This document shows, piece by piece, positions 20,169 to 29,821 of a DNA stretch of 64,000 nt. Within the stretch, counting starts at the first letter, position 1; each line of letters begins with the position of its first letter. The stretch lies in the NCBI RefSeq assembly GCF_000092045.1, contig NC_004041.2:307255-371254 (forward strand). The letters run 5' to 3'. The notes under the pieces were generated by a model. That model was given only the letters and a program-made list of their open reading frames with translations, ran no database searches and was not told the origin of the DNA. The DNA comes from Rhizobium etli CFN 42. GTDB lineage: Bacteria; Pseudomonadota; Alphaproteobacteria; Rhizobiales; Rhizobiaceae. Both the position numbers and the translations under genes were made by a program.

Positions 20169-20213
20169 CTGGTGAAATCATTTGTTTGGATGGAACTCAT
20201 CCGTCCAATGGAT
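20169..20213 (-). promoter_or_regulatory. Nod box upstream of nodA
   Basis: On the nodA strand the segment starts ATCCATTGGACGGATG and, after a short spacer, continues ATCCAAACAAATGATTTCAC, matching the nod-box layout (ATCCAT...GATG then ATCNAAACAATCRATTTTACC). It is the NodD/flavonoid-dependent promoter site for nodA, with the 3' half somewhat degenerate. Confidence 0.85.
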
Positions 20214-20259
20214 GCGTTCCAATCAATCGGCCTGCCATCGGCTGCCGACGCCAGATGAA

Positions 20260-20955
20260 GCGGCCGGGCTCCAACTTCTTCGTGAACATGCCGCCTTGTC
20301 CATCATGCTGGATCATCTTGATCAGGCATCCAGGACATTGAACTGAAAAGTTGACCATGACTGAGAGGCTCGCTACTCAGGCAGAAGCAAGCCAAAGACG
20401 TTTTCGGCGATAATCAGGCAAATTGTCGAGATCACATTAGAACCATCGGCGGAACCGGGCTGGTCTATCCCGGCGTCGAAAGTCGTCGAACGACCCGACC
20501 TGGCGGAGGGGTTTTTTCGGAATGTTCGGTTTGCGACAGTCTGATTCCACACAAAATGGGACGCGGCGATAGGCAGCAGCATTCTCCTGTTGAATCTGAA
20601 AGGGGTTCCCCTCGCAAAACGCCCTGGTTCGCTTTGGCTATCGCAGCCCATGGACCGGCACGCTGGGTATCGGCGAAGATTGCCAGAGGACATACTTGCC
20701 TGGCGATCCCGACCTCGGGAGAAGATGATGGGTACAGGAATGGATTCGCAGATCAGTGCGTTTCCGGTGCAAGCTTTTAGGACCCCGGACACAGCAAACG
20801 CCTCCCAGGACTGGCGAGGCGGCCGCGAGATCGCAATTTTCTCCTAGATAACGGTATGAGGTGATCGTCATACCCTGGTCACCGGATGCCGATCGTCACG
20901 CACATGGTCTGGTACAGAGCCGGCGGCGCCGATGAGCCCCCGAGGAAATACTTAG
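20260..20955. other. No clear gene upstream of the metallopeptidase promoter
   Basis: Overlapping frames on both strands (20373-20792 minus, 20590-20847 plus) show no recognisable family or starts. It probably contains decayed insertion-sequence DNA. Confidence 0.4.
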
Positions 20956-20959
20956 TGAC

Positions 20960-20974
20960 TGGCACGGTTGTTGC
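20960..20974 (+). promoter_or_regulatory. Sigma-54 promoter upstream of the metallopeptidase gene
   Basis: TGGCACGGTTGTTGC matches TGGCACG-N4-TTGC at every consensus position. It ends 38 bp before the ATG at 21013. No TGT-N10-ACA NifA site was seen in the 150 bp upstream, so the activating partner is uncertain. Confidence 0.75.
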
Positions 20975-21012
20975 GTCGTCTCACGAAAGACAGCCGTTAA
21001 CGAGAGGTCACG

Positions 21013-21927
21013 ATGATGGATGTATGCTCGATGGGGATGGTGTTGTGCGGTGGGTACCTTCTTGCTGCATCCGCAGGCAGACTCGGCGGCGCTGAGAATG
21101 TCTTATCTGACTCGCCTTTGTCCGCGGCTGATGTATCGAGTTTCGAGACTTTCATAGTTCGCAGCCCACCGACATCACTCAATCTGGATCCATTTTATGC
21201 CAAATATGCTGACGCAGCGGGCATACCTATTATTTCGTCAAACAAGGTTCCAGACACGGCACTATTGATCTCACGTGACATTGTCCTCTACATGTTGTCA
21301 GAACGCCGTGATGTCCGCGATGCTTTAATCCAGGCTGGAGCGCGGGTGGGCGTCATGGCAATTGACGAGACGACGACTGATATTCCCGAGCAGCGGGATT
21401 GGAAGAAGCCTCTTCCCGATGATCCACGTCTCACCCCTGACGAGCGGCGGGATTACGCCAACACGATCGGCAAGATGACTGCCCGAGACTACTGGGCACA
21501 AAGGGCGCGCGGCATGGGCGGGCTCTACACGACGGGAGCTGTGGAGAATTTGATGGGCGTGCCGGGCACGCGGTATTACGGCGGGAACATTCTTGTTCAC
21601 GAATTCTCACATAATATTTTCAACGCGCTGCGCACGGTAGATCCTGATCTCGTTGCACGAGTTGAACGTGCCTATTCGCACGCCTACGAGAAAGGCCTCT
21701 GGGCGTGTTCCTATATGGAGAACAACGTCGATGAGTATTGGGCCGAGGGCACGCGATTTTGGTTCAATACGAACTTGGCTTACAGCCGAGGCAATCTCAC
21801 CATTGCCACATCAGAAGATTTCGAGGCTCACGATCCAAGCCTCTATAATATCATGGCCGAAGTCTACCGCCATGACCACCACATTCTGGCGGATGTCTAT
21901 TACCGGCATTCGGCGAAGTCGCAGTAA
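21013..21927 (+). CDS. Putative exported zinc metallopeptidase (HExxH gluzincin-like)
   Basis: The protein has 304 residues. The zinc motif HEFSH is at about residue 197 in YYGGNILVHEFSHNIFNAL, and about 37 residues later comes NNVDEYWAEGTRFWF, where a glutamate could be the third zinc ligand as in gluzincins. The N-terminus is weakly hydrophobic (MGMVLCGGYLLAASAG), possibly a signal sequence. The middle part (VPDTALLISRDIVLYMLSER, VRVGVMAIDETTTD-like) is a conserved non-catalytic domain I cannot name. AGAGG lies 5 bp before the ATG; a second ATG follows at 21016. A perfect sigma-54 promoter immediately upstream suggests symbiotic or nitrogen-linked expression. Substrate unknown. Confidence 0.7.
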   Translation: MMDVCSMGMVLCGGYLLAASAGRLGGAENVLSDSPLSAADVSSFETFIVRSPPTSLNLDPFYAKYADAAGIPIISSNKVPDTALLISRDIVLYMLSERRDVRDALIQAGARVGVMAIDETTTDIPEQRDWKKPLPDDPRLTPDERRDYANTIGKMTARDYWAQRARGMGGLYTTGAVENLMGVPGTRYYGGNILVHEFSHNIFNALRTVDPDLVARVERAYSHAYEKGLWACSYMENNVDEYWAEGTRFWFNTNLAYSRGNLTIATSEDFEAHDPSLYNIMAEVYRHDHHILADVYYRHSAKSQ

Positions 21928-22188
21928 TGTCCTTTGGTATTGACTGCCGGCCTCATGCTGCAATCCCGCTGGAGACCCGAACTATCGCTGATCGTCCGTA
22001 ATTTGTCAGAGCCAGCCATAAATTTGAGTTTCCGTTCAATTGAAGCGCCCATGTTGTTCCCACGGGTGCATACCAAGTACTTCGTGGCCGCTGGAATTGG
22101 CTCCTTGTGCAACATCGAGACCAAATGACCTGCCACTGCGAATTTCCTCCAGAATGGATTAGAGTCCGGCCCATTAAAGGACGGATGA

Positions 22189-22455
22189 ATGAAGAAGCAG
22201 AGATTTACGGAAGAGCAGATTATTGCGGTGCTGAAGGAGCAGGAGGCTGGCGCGAAGGTGGCCGACCTCTGCCGCAAGCACGGAATTTCAGAAGCAACAT
22301 TTTATAATTGGAAAGCCAAATACGGCGGCATGGAAGTCTCCGAGGCGAAGCGGCTGAAGGCGCTTGAAGACGAGAACGCGAGACTGAAGAAGCTGCTGGC
22401 CGAACAGATGCTGGATGCAGCCGCACTTCGCGAGCTTCTTGCAAAAAAATGGTAG
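22189..22455 (+). CDS. IS3-family transposase OrfA (HTH and leucine zipper)
   Basis: The protein has 88 residues: MKKQRFTEEQIIAVLKEQEA begins the HTH_Tnp_1 domain, and KRLKALEDENARLKKLLAEQ is a leucine-zipper-like coiled coil. It overlaps orfB by 7 bp, as is normal for programmed frameshifting in IS3 elements. Confidence 0.9.
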   Translation: MKKQRFTEEQIIAVLKEQEAGAKVADLCRKHGISEATFYNWKAKYGGMEVSEAKRLKALEDENARLKKLLAEQMLDAAALRELLAKKW

Positions 22456-23379
22456 GGCCTGCCGCCAAACGCGACGCCGTCGCGCATCTGAAGACCGTCA
22501 TGGGTCTTTCGGAACGGCGGGCCTGCCAGATTATATCTGCGGATCGGAAGATGGTGCGATATCGGTCCTGCCGACCGCCGGAGGTAGAATTGCGAGCGAA
22601 GCTGCGCGACCTCGCCAATGAGCGACGGCGTTTCGGCTACCGGCGACTGTTCGTCCTGCTTCGGCGGGACGGAGAGCCGTCCGGCGTCAATCGCATCTAC
22701 CGGCTCTATCGCGAGGAAGGTCTTTCCGTTCGCAAGCGGAAAGCCAGACGCCGTGCTGTCCGCACGCGTGCTCCGATTTCTGGTCGAGGCGAAGGCCAAT
22801 GCCCGCTGGTCGCTAGACTTCGTGCACGACCAGTTCGCTTGCGGAAGGAGGTTTCGCGTGCTCAACATCGTCGATGACGTAACGCGCGAATGCCTGGCGG
22901 CGATCCCGGACACATCCATCTCCGGTCGACGTGTCGCCCGAGAACTGACGACGCTGATCGAACGACGCGGCAAGCCAGGAATGATTGTCTCCGACAACGG
23001 CACCGAACTAACGTCGAATGCCATCCTTGCCTGGTCGAAGGATCACAAGGTCGAGTGGCACTACATCGCGCCGGGAAAGCCGATGCAGAACGGCTATGTC
23101 GAGAGTTTCAACGGTCGGATGCGCGACGAGTTACTCAATGAAAGCCTGTTCTTCGGCCTCGATCATGCCCGCAGCGCCATTGCTGAATGGGCGGACGATT
23201 ACAACCATTTCCGGCCGCACTCATCGCTTGGATACAAAACCCCGGCAGACTTTGCCGGGACCATCGCCGCAACCGGCTCCAACGCTGCGCAAGATGAAAG
23301 CTTCGCGTTTCCGCCGGTTGCTCACACCGCGCCACTTGGCGTACTCAAAACCGCCGGGGCTCTAGTCGCTGCTGGGTGA
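22449..23379 (+). pseudogene. IS3-family transposase OrfB, frameshifted
   Basis: The first part (VGPAAKRDAVAHLKTVMGLS to [10 protein letters not shown]) is in one frame. The catalytic core ([50 protein letters not shown], the D-D-E residues of the rve domain) continues in another from about 22771. This extra internal frame change is not the programmed site, so the copy is probably inactive. Confidence 0.85.
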
Positions 23380-23546
23380 AAGTACCGTGGCAGGTCACTC
23401 GGGCAGCGGCGTGTTTCAATCCGATGGAGAAACCTCCGCAGTCAGTGGGGACACGATGGTCTATATAGCGCCGCACCAAAAACACGCGATCAAAAATAGC
23501 AGCCCTCAAACCAGCTTAAAGTTCCTTTCGATATGGTGGGATTGAA

Positions 23547-25136
23547 TTGAGAGCAAACCAACATACTTTTTTTGCCTGCTCGGCGCCGCCGTGCCCGAAC
23601 GGCAAGCTGCATCTTGGGCATATAGGTGGCGTGTACCTTCTCGCCGACGTGTTCGTACGCTACCACCGCATGGTAGGCAACGCGGCCTATCACGTGACAG
23701 GTGCGGACGAACATGGCACTTACACGCTGGTGAAAGCCCGAAAGCTTGGCAGGCCGGTTGATGACGTCGCACACATGCACATTGAAGAAATTCTGCAGTG
23801 TCTGCGGTCAGTTGATATTGAACCGGACGTATTTGTAAGGACTTCAAGCGAAGACCACAAAGACCGCAGCTTGGCGATCTACGACCAACTAAGAGCGTCC
23901 GGCTACGTTGAGCTGCGCGACGGAGAGCAACTGTATTGCGGGACGTGCGAAGAGTTCGCCGCAGACTCACTCGCGGTCGGAGAGTGTCCAGCTTGTAACG
24001 CGCCAACAGATAGTAACCTTTGCGAAGATTGCGGCTCGGCGCTGCAACACAATCTACTACGCAACCCGATTCACACGACATGCGGCCAGAGCCTTATCTT
24101 GCGCCCGATTCGACAGGTTCATTTTGAGCTTGAAAAATTTGCTCCGGGGCTCGATCACGCCATTGAGGCGAGCGGATGGCCGGAATCCATAAAGCGCAAA
24201 GAACTTGACTGGCTACGGTCAAAACTGATGGCATTGCCGATGTCGCGGCATTTCGACCGTGGTGTGACTTTGAACTCCCCGGTGGAGGTGGCAGGCCAAA
24301 CTTTAATGACTTGGTTTGAAGGATTGTGGTGCTATGAGACAGGAATCGAACGCCTCTGCAAGCAAAATGGCGCAGATCTCGATGACACTATGCGCAACGC
24401 GAGCACGAGACTCGTATTCTTCATGGGTCAGGATAACCGGTTTTATTACACGATCGGCGTTACTGCTAGTTTGTTCTCGCGCGGTTATGCGATTCCATAC
24501 AACCATGCAATTCAGGACTTTTATAAGCTCGAAGGCGCGAAATTTTCTACTAGCCGTGACCACGCTGTGTGGGCTGACGAGGTGGCAGCAGATATCGACA
24601 CGAACGTGCTGCGCTACTATTTGGCTAGCATCGCCAAGCCATTTGGCGCAAACGACAACGATTTTCTGATCGAGGGGCTGCTTCAGACCGCGGCTAGAAT
24701 TCGTGCTTTCGAAACGGCTTTGCGCAAGTACGCCGGATGTAACGAGACGCTGACGGCCGACAAGCTGACAGTCGAGCAGAACCACAATGTTAAACGATAT
24801 TCCGAAGCGGTGCAGGACTTGCGCGTCTGGGATGCCATGGACGCCATAGACGCCTTTTTCGACGTTGCGTCTTTTTCAAGGGCAGATACCTCAGTCAGCG
24901 CAGCGGAAGTTTCCGTATTTCTAAGCCTTCTTAATCCTGTGACCCCGATGCTTGCGGCGCGGTATGGTGCTTTCTTTTTCGGAGCCGGATGGCGGCCGGG
25001 GCTCGATGGCGGCACTATCCGGCCAAGCACCGGCTTACGCAAACCGGTTGATTTCCCATTGTTTAGCGACCCGATTCCGGAAGCCTTCATAGAGGCTTAT
25101 GAAAGACGATTTAGGCAAGTCCGGCCGAATTCTTAG
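23547..25136 (+). CDS. Methionyl-tRNA synthetase paralogue (class I aminoacyl-tRNA synthetase)
   Basis: The protein has about 529 residues, starting at TTG 23547 with GGTGGG upstream. The class I HIGH motif is HLGH in PCPNGKLHLGHIGGVYL; zinc-knob cysteines follow (CGTCEEF, CPACN, CEDCGSAL); the KMSKS loop appears as KFSTSRDH. The order matches MetRS, without a C-terminal tRNA-binding extension. Divergence and location among nod genes suggest a special role (resistance to a MetRS inhibitor, or supply of an aminoacyl-tRNA or adenylate for a product) rather than the housekeeping enzyme. The KMSKS variant keeps Lys and Ser, so activity is plausible. Confidence 0.82.
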   Translation: MRANQHTFFACSAPPCPNGKLHLGHIGGVYLLADVFVRYHRMVGNAAYHVTGADEHGTYTLVKARKLGRPVDDVAHMHIEEILQCLRSVDIEPDVFVRTSSEDHKDRSLAIYDQLRASGYVELRDGEQLYCGTCEEFAADSLAVGECPACNAPTDSNLCEDCGSALQHNLLRNPIHTTCGQSLILRPIRQVHFELEKFAPGLDHAIEASGWPESIKRKELDWLRSKLMALPMSRHFDRGVTLNSPVEVAGQTLMTWFEGLWCYETGIERLCKQNGADLDDTMRNASTRLVFFMGQDNRFYYTIGVTASLFSRGYAIPYNHAIQDFYKLEGAKFSTSRDHAVWADEVAADIDTNVLRYYLASIAKPFGANDNDFLIEGLLQTAARIRAFETALRKYAGCNETLTADKLTVEQNHNVKRYSEAVQDLRVWDAMDAIDAFFDVASFSRADTSVSAAEVSVFLSLLNPVTPMLAARYGAFFFGAGWRPGLDGGTIRPSTGLRKPVDFPLFSDPIPEAFIEAYERRFRQVRPNS

Positions 25137-25159
25137 CTTTTAATGACGGCAACCGCTTT

Positions 25160-25415
25160 GACGATCCCGAGGCGAGTAACGCGGACGCCGACCGGATGAC
25201 GGCATCTCGATAGCGGAGAACGCAAGGCGGCAGTCGGGCGACCTACTTCGTTCCGAAAGGCCCACGACGGCTTTCTGGCGTGCGACGGCGTCGCGCTTGG
25301 CGGCGGGCCTTTCTATTTTTTAAGGAGCTCGGGAAGTGGGGCCGTATCCAGGATCTGCTCGGCGAGCAGTCTCTTCAGTGTGGCGTTCTCTTCCTCAAGC
25401 GCCTTCAGGCGCGTT
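25160..25415 (-). mobile_element. IS3-family remnant (OrfA tail and OrfB head)
   Basis: On the minus strand RLKALEEENATLKRLLAEQI and LPELLKK then a stop correspond to the OrfA C-terminus. Downstream, broken OrfB-like sequence (AAKRDAV-type) is followed by stops. It is a relic related to, but not identical with, the element at 22126-23397. The rest of 25416-25740 shows no gene. Confidence 0.65.
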
Positions 25416-25743
25416 GATCTTTTCATCACAAATTACTGGCACGCCACCAATATCTTGAACATGCTTCCAAACAGAAGGAGCCCGCCAGTCGATAGCCAGC
25501 GTACGGCAAAGCCTCTCCGGTATCGCGATATGATGAACCTACTTCCGCCCATCCGTTCACTAGCATTTCATGTCGCTCGGTGACGCCGCTCCACATCGCC
25601 TATTGCTAAGGTGCCATTCGATATTTAAAGTGGATTATCTGCAACTATAACGTCTATCGTAACTATGCGGCCTACTTAATTGATCACCAAACTAACCTAA
25701 GCCTTTTTGACGAACCTTCATTGGATCTATGCTGGAAGGTTCT

Positions 25744-25791
25744 GTACTGGAAAAATCGATTGTTTGGATATAAAATATCCGTTGTTTGGAT
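25744..25791 (-). promoter_or_regulatory. Nod box facing away from nodD
   Basis: On the minus strand it begins ATCCAAACAACGGATATTTT and continues ATCCAAACAATCGATTTTTC, a near-perfect nod box. It directs transcription leftward, divergent from nodD at 25802. The DNA to its left holds only an IS relic and intergenic sequence on that strand, so the operon it once controlled is gone. Confidence 0.85.
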
Positions 25792-25801
25792 GTGACTAAA
25801 G

Positions 25802-26758
25802 ATGCGTTTCAAGGGCCTTGATCTAAACCTGCTCGTTGCATTGGATGCGCTCACGACCGAGCGCAACCTAACGGCTGCCGCACGTAGTATCAATCTAAGT
25901 CAACCAGCAATGAGTGCCGCCATTGGTAGGCTTCGGGACTATTTCCGCGACGAATTGTTTACAATGAATGGTCGAGAACTTCGGCTGACGCCCCGTGCCG
26001 AAGGACTTGCCTCGGCAGTGCGTGAAACTCTCTTGCAGGTACAATGCTCAATCATCTCTTGGGAGCCGTTTAACCCGTCGAAGTCTGACAGATGCTTTAG
26101 AATAGTTCTGTCCGATTTCATGATGCTGATATACTTCAATAAAATCATTGAGCGAGTTGCTCGAGAAGCGCCCGCAGTCAGCTTTGAGTTGCTGCCTTTG
26201 GATAGTGATCCGTACGAGATGCTTAGCCGCGGTGACGTCGACTTCCTCATCGTGCCTGAATTTTTTCTCTCGGGAGCACACCCGAGCGCAAAACTGTTCA
26301 CAGAGAAGTTTGTATGTGTAGCCTGTTCGACAAATGTGGACCTACCTTCAGCGCTGACGATCGAGCAATATGTCTCCACGGGACACGTCGCTGCCGCGTT
26401 TGGGCGCTTTTTGAAGCCATCGGTCGAGGGCTGGTTCTTGCTCGAGAATGGTATTCAGAGGCGGGTGGAGGTCGTCGTGCAAGGGTTTAGCTTAATACCA
26501 CCAGTCCTGCGTGGCACGAACCGCATAGCTAACCTACCGCTTCGCTTAGTCGAGCATTACGAAAGTACTTTCCCTTTGCGGATCATCAACCTTCCGTTAC
26601 CGCTCCCCGTCTTCACAGAAGCTGTTCAATGGCCAGCGCTCCATAATGCCGATCCAGGGAGCATCTGGTTCAGGGAGATATTGGTTGAGGAAGCTTCCCG
26701 TATGATGTCCTCCAACGCACCTAAAATACATGGGTTGCTACAACAATCCGGTTCCTGA
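25802..26758 (+). CDS. nodD: NodD, LysR-type flavonoid-responsive regulator (first copy)
   Basis: The protein has 318 residues. The start [20 protein letters not shown] and [23 protein letters not shown] are diagnostic for NodD. The C-terminal inducer domain contains [20 protein letters not shown], a NodD-conserved stretch. It activates nod operons from nod boxes with flavonoids; the adjacent nod box at 25744-25791 is probably also its own operator. It is convergent with the second nodD at 27167-28075, with about 60-65 percent similarity by eye. Confidence 0.95.
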   Translation: MRFKGLDLNLLVALDALTTERNLTAAARSINLSQPAMSAAIGRLRDYFRDELFTMNGRELRLTPRAEGLASAVRETLLQVQCSIISWEPFNPSKSDRCFRIVLSDFMMLIYFNKIIERVAREAPAVSFELLPLDSDPYEMLSRGDVDFLIVPEFFLSGAHPSAKLFTEKFVCVACSTNVDLPSALTIEQYVSTGHVAAAFGRFLKPSVEGWFLLENGIQRRVEVVVQGFSLIPPVLRGTNRIANLPLRLVEHYESTFPLRIINLPLPLPVFTEAVQWPALHNADPGSIWFREILVEEASRMMSSNAPKIHGLLQQSGS

Positions 26759-27166
26759 CCAAGGTTCCTGCTTGAGTAAGATCCGCCCGAGCCCGAATAA
26801 GTTCAACAGCCACCAAAGAGGCTTTTCAAAGGTATCCATCCGGGGAAGGCCGCTGACCTTGCCCCCAAGTTTTATCCAGTTTTGAGTTCGCTCCGACGGT
26901 TTTAGGTTGCTGTATTTGCGGCGGTAGCGGCGGGTTGCGGTGCGGAGCAATTGTGGTCCCCCAGCACCCTTCGATTTGCCGCCGAAGGTGCTAGACAGCA
27001 CGTCGCGCAATCGTCCGAAGGGCGGCCGATCGGCGACGGGCGTAGCGCTCAGCTTCGTCGATAAAATGGCCTGCGGGTCACTCACAGGTGGTGCCGTCTT
27101 CAGCTAATCGGCCGCGTCGCGGGTCGTCGCTCCCAATGCAGCCCAGCTTCCTAGGTTTCAGGATGG
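26759..27166. other. No clear gene between the convergent nodD genes
   Basis: A 115-residue minus-strand frame (26738-27085) overlaps the nodD end and has no recognisable features. A decayed transposase is possible but not demonstrable. Confidence 0.35.
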
Positions 27167-28075
27167 TCACGGCAATCGCGCTGCCTCCTGAACCATTATA
27201 TCTCGCATCCAGATATTTGCCGGATCTTTGTCGTGAAGTACCGGCCATTGGACTGCCTCGGTGAATGTCGGCAGCGCTATCGGGGGCGCAGTCATCCGCA
27301 ATGGTATCGTGTCCTCAAAAAGCCCAACTAGTCGTAACGGAACGGTTGCGATGCGATCGGTGCCCATTAGGGCGGCGGGGATCATGCTAAAGCTTGAAAC
27401 AACGACTTCGACCCGCCTCTTGAGGCCATGCTCCTGCAAGAAGCAATCTTCTATGGTAGGCTGCTGCGTCCGACCGAACCTAACTACCGCGTGCCCCATT
27501 GAAGAATACTCCTCGGCAGTAAGGGCTTCCTCAAGTTGTTTGTTATTACTGCAGCCGACGCAAGTCAGTCGTTCCTGAAATAGATCTATCTTAGGGTGCG
27601 CGCTCGACATGAATAGCGGTGGGCTAATAAGGAAGTCTACGTCGCCGCGTCGCAAAAGCTCGTCTGGATTGTCAGTAAGAGGCAGCAAGTCAAAACTAAT
27701 GCCGGGTGCTTCCCGCGCAAGACGCTCCAGTATCTTCTGAAAAAGAACAACTGTAACGAAATCGCATAAGCTTACTCGGAAATGACGATCTGATTGATCA
27801 GGAGTAAATTTATCCCAGGGTATGATATTGAGCCGAATATGCTGTAAAGCCTCACGAATCGCAGGCGCGAGGTCTTCCGCACGCGGAGTTGGAACGAACT
27901 CACGACCACGCATCGTAAATAGTTCATCGCGGAAATAGGAGCGGAGCCGGCGGACAGCTGCACTCATTGCGGGCTGGCTCAGATTAATGCTACGTGCCGC
28001 CGCAGTAAGGTTGCGCTCAATCATTAGTGCATCGAGCGCGACAAGGAGATTTAGATCGAGGCCCTTAAATCGCAT
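27167..28075 (-). CDS. nodD: NodD, LysR-type regulator (second copy)
   Basis: The protein has 302 residues. It opens with the same [20 protein letters not shown] and HTH as the other nodD, but the sensor domain is diverged (for example [20 protein letters not shown] and [20 protein letters not shown]). It is slightly shorter at the C-terminus than the first copy (ends EAARLP). Different NodD copies usually answer different flavonoid sets. No good nod box is visible upstream (28076-28226). Confidence 0.94.
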   Translation of the reverse strand: MRFKGLDLNLLVALDALMIERNLTAAARSINLSQPAMSAAVRRLRSYFRDELFTMRGREFVPTPRAEDLAPAIREALQHIRLNIIPWDKFTPDQSDRHFRVSLCDFVTVVLFQKILERLAREAPGISFDLLPLTDNPDELLRRGDVDFLISPPLFMSSAHPKIDLFQERLTCVGCSNNKQLEEALTAEEYSSMGHAVVRFGRTQQPTIEDCFLQEHGLKRRVEVVVSSFSMIPAALMGTDRIATVPLRLVGLFEDTIPLRMTAPPIALPTFTEAVQWPVLHDKDPANIWMRDIMVQEAARLP

Positions 28076-28226
28076 ATCTTTTAACTATCCAATAGTGCAG
28101 CCCATTCCACAATGGCTGTTCCTACGGCGATGGCTGAATTCGCCTTGACGCTCCTCAATCGATTTGAGGGCGCGGCCACAGAGACTTAATCTCTGTGATC
28201 GGAAAGCAACCTGAGGCCAGTCCAGA

Positions 28227-29252
28227 TTAAGCCATAACTCCAGAGTGAACGCTCGTTGCAGTGTAATAGGAAGCCTCCAATGGCAAATCACCAAACGCCA
28301 GCTGGCAAAGAAGATAATTAGCACCTGCTTCCTCGACATGATCGAGAAGATCTTGCCTAACTGAAGCAGCAGTACCAACTACGCACAACTGACAGTCTAC
28401 TGCTGCATCAAAATCCGGCGGGAGGTTCTGAGGAGTCTGTATCCCGTTAATCTCGTACAGAAACCTAAAGCTCCGAAGCCACCGTTGATAAGCCGGGGCC
28501 GCGAGCGAAATGGCATGCTTCGTCGTGCTGCCGGCCACCACCATTCGGACCAACCCAAGGAACGGCGCCCGTTTCCTGCCCCCGGCGGTACGTCTCTCGT
28601 GTGCTCGGTAGGCATCAGTGATCTGGCGAACAGCAGAAGCAGGGCCCCCGCAGGCAAGATTTGTATCGTTCTCAGCCGCCCAGCGCGCAACCTCAGGACG
28701 ACTGGTTGTAATCCATCTCGGAGGCTGAGGACGTTGGTGTGGCCGCAACATCAACGGGACTTTGTCTAGTTCAAAGTGGTCGCCTTTGTAGGAAAGAGCC
28801 TGAGCTCCTTCCTTCATCGCTTGGATGACGATCTCGCTGGCTTCGAGATAGCGCGATGTCGCCACCTCCTCATCAATACCGAAAAAGCTCCATTCGATTG
28901 GTAAGGAGCCGCGCCCCATGCCCAACTCGAGCCTGCCACCGCTCAGATGATCCAGCATGCAAATTTCTTCAAACGCACGTAACGGATGATAAAGGTTCAA
29001 CAGCATAACCAAAGGACCGAGACGAAGATGCTGCGTGCGCTGAGCTACGCTTGCTAGAAATAGATTCGGCGAAGGTCCTCTGCCGTGGGGAGTACAGTGG
29101 TGCTCTGCGACGTGATATCCATAAAAGCCAAGGCGATCGCAGACCTCTGCCAACTTCATCCGATCTTCATACTGGCGCCCAATCTCCCTTCCGTCTTCGT
29201 CCAAATGGTCGAAGATACCAACCATCAGCTTTGCGGGAAGAGAGTTTGTCAT
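28227..29252 (-). CDS. Luciferase-like (bacterial LLM family) flavin monooxygenase
   Basis: The protein has 341 residues and starts at ATG 29252 with GGAG 9 bp upstream. The LLM fold is indicated by the N-terminal VGIFDHLDEDG, GFYGYHVAEHH, and DHLSGGRLELGMGRGS motifs, the last typical of F420/FMN monooxygenases. Substrate unknown. A nod box about 520 bp upstream points toward this gene, suggesting flavonoid-inducible expression. Similar monooxygenase genes lie behind nod boxes in broad-host-range rhizobia; the link is by analogy. Confidence 0.85.
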   Translation of the reverse strand: MTNSLPAKLMVGIFDHLDEDGREIGRQYEDRMKLAEVCDRLGFYGYHVAEHHCTPHGRGPSPNLFLASVAQRTQHLRLGPLVMLLNLYHPLRAFEEICMLDHLSGGRLELGMGRGSLPIEWSFFGIDEEVATSRYLEASEIVIQAMKEGAQALSYKGDHFELDKVPLMLRPHQRPQPPRWITTSRPEVARWAAENDTNLACGGPASAVRQITDAYRAHERRTAGGRKRAPFLGLVRMVVAGSTTKHAISLAAPAYQRWLRSFRFLYEINGIQTPQNLPPDFDAAVDCQLCVVGTAASVRQDLLDHVEEAGANYLLCQLAFGDLPLEASYYTATSVHSGVMA

Positions 29253-29375
29253 TTAAATGTCTCCAAGTTTGGCGGCGAATTTTCGGTGACCAAGACCGGA
29301 GGGTGGCCCCGATGTCTTTCGCCAGGAATCATCGAAAAGCTGCTGGTTCTAAAAAACGATGCTGACGCCGATGAG

Positions 29376-29678
29376 CTAATCATAATGCTCACGTTGAAAT
29401 GACATTGAATCATTCGTATTCATGTATGACTTCGCGGTGGGTAACACCCCATCTCGCATACCCACAGCTCCGTTCACTTTTGAGAAGCCAAGGATTGGCA
29501 AGATCGGATAGTGGTTGTTCAGCTTTTGTGGCGACCCAAATGTGTTAAAGCTGGTATTCGGTTTAATGCGACGAGGCTCCTGCAGTAGGCGAAGAAAGGA
29601 CCCAGAGCTATGTCTCGGCGCTTGATTGGCAGACGAGAGCGCCTTCTGCAGTTCCACGTTGGCCATGTTCGTCTCCAT
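29376..29678 (-). CDS. Hypothetical small ORF downstream of a nod box
   Basis: This 100-residue frame begins METNMANVELQKALSSANQA. No family, membrane segment or signal is visible. It lies between the nod box at 29775-29821 and the monooxygenase gene in the same orientation, so it could be a first gene of that unit, but coding potential is uncertain. Confidence 0.3.
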   Translation of the reverse strand: METNMANVELQKALSSANQAPRHSSGSFLRLLQEPRRIKPNTSFNTFGSPQKLNNHYPILPILGFSKVNGAVGMRDGVLPTAKSYMNTNDSMSFQREHYD

Positions 29679-29774
29679 TTACCGGCCAGGTCTGTGACCT
29701 TGCCCTCGGCTGCTCTCGGTGGAGCAACATCATGGGGTCCCCAATTCATAATCGAGGTGTTTAATAACATCCCA

Positions 29775-29821
29775 TGGCTTCGTAAAATTGATTGTTTGTA
29801 TGGCATTGATCCACCAGGTGA
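29775..29821 (-). promoter_or_regulatory. Nod box upstream of the luciferase-like monooxygenase
   Basis: On the minus strand it contains GGTGGATCAATG then ATACAAACAATCAATTTTAC, matching the core ATCNAAACAATCRATTTTACC with one change. The 5' part is degenerate (CACCTGGTGGATC). It points to the left toward 29678 and 29252. The adjoining 29823-30075 shows no gene. Confidence 0.8.

Larger units (their letters stand above)
22126..23397 (+). mobile_element. IS3-family insertion sequence (1272 bp), OrfB frameshifted
   Basis: Terminal inverted repeats TGACCTGCCAC (22126-22136) and GTGGCAGGTCA (23387-23397) bracket orfA and orfB of an IS3-type element. No matching target duplication is visible at the ends. 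A lone copy of the same end sequence occurs at 43661-43671. Confidence 0.85.
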
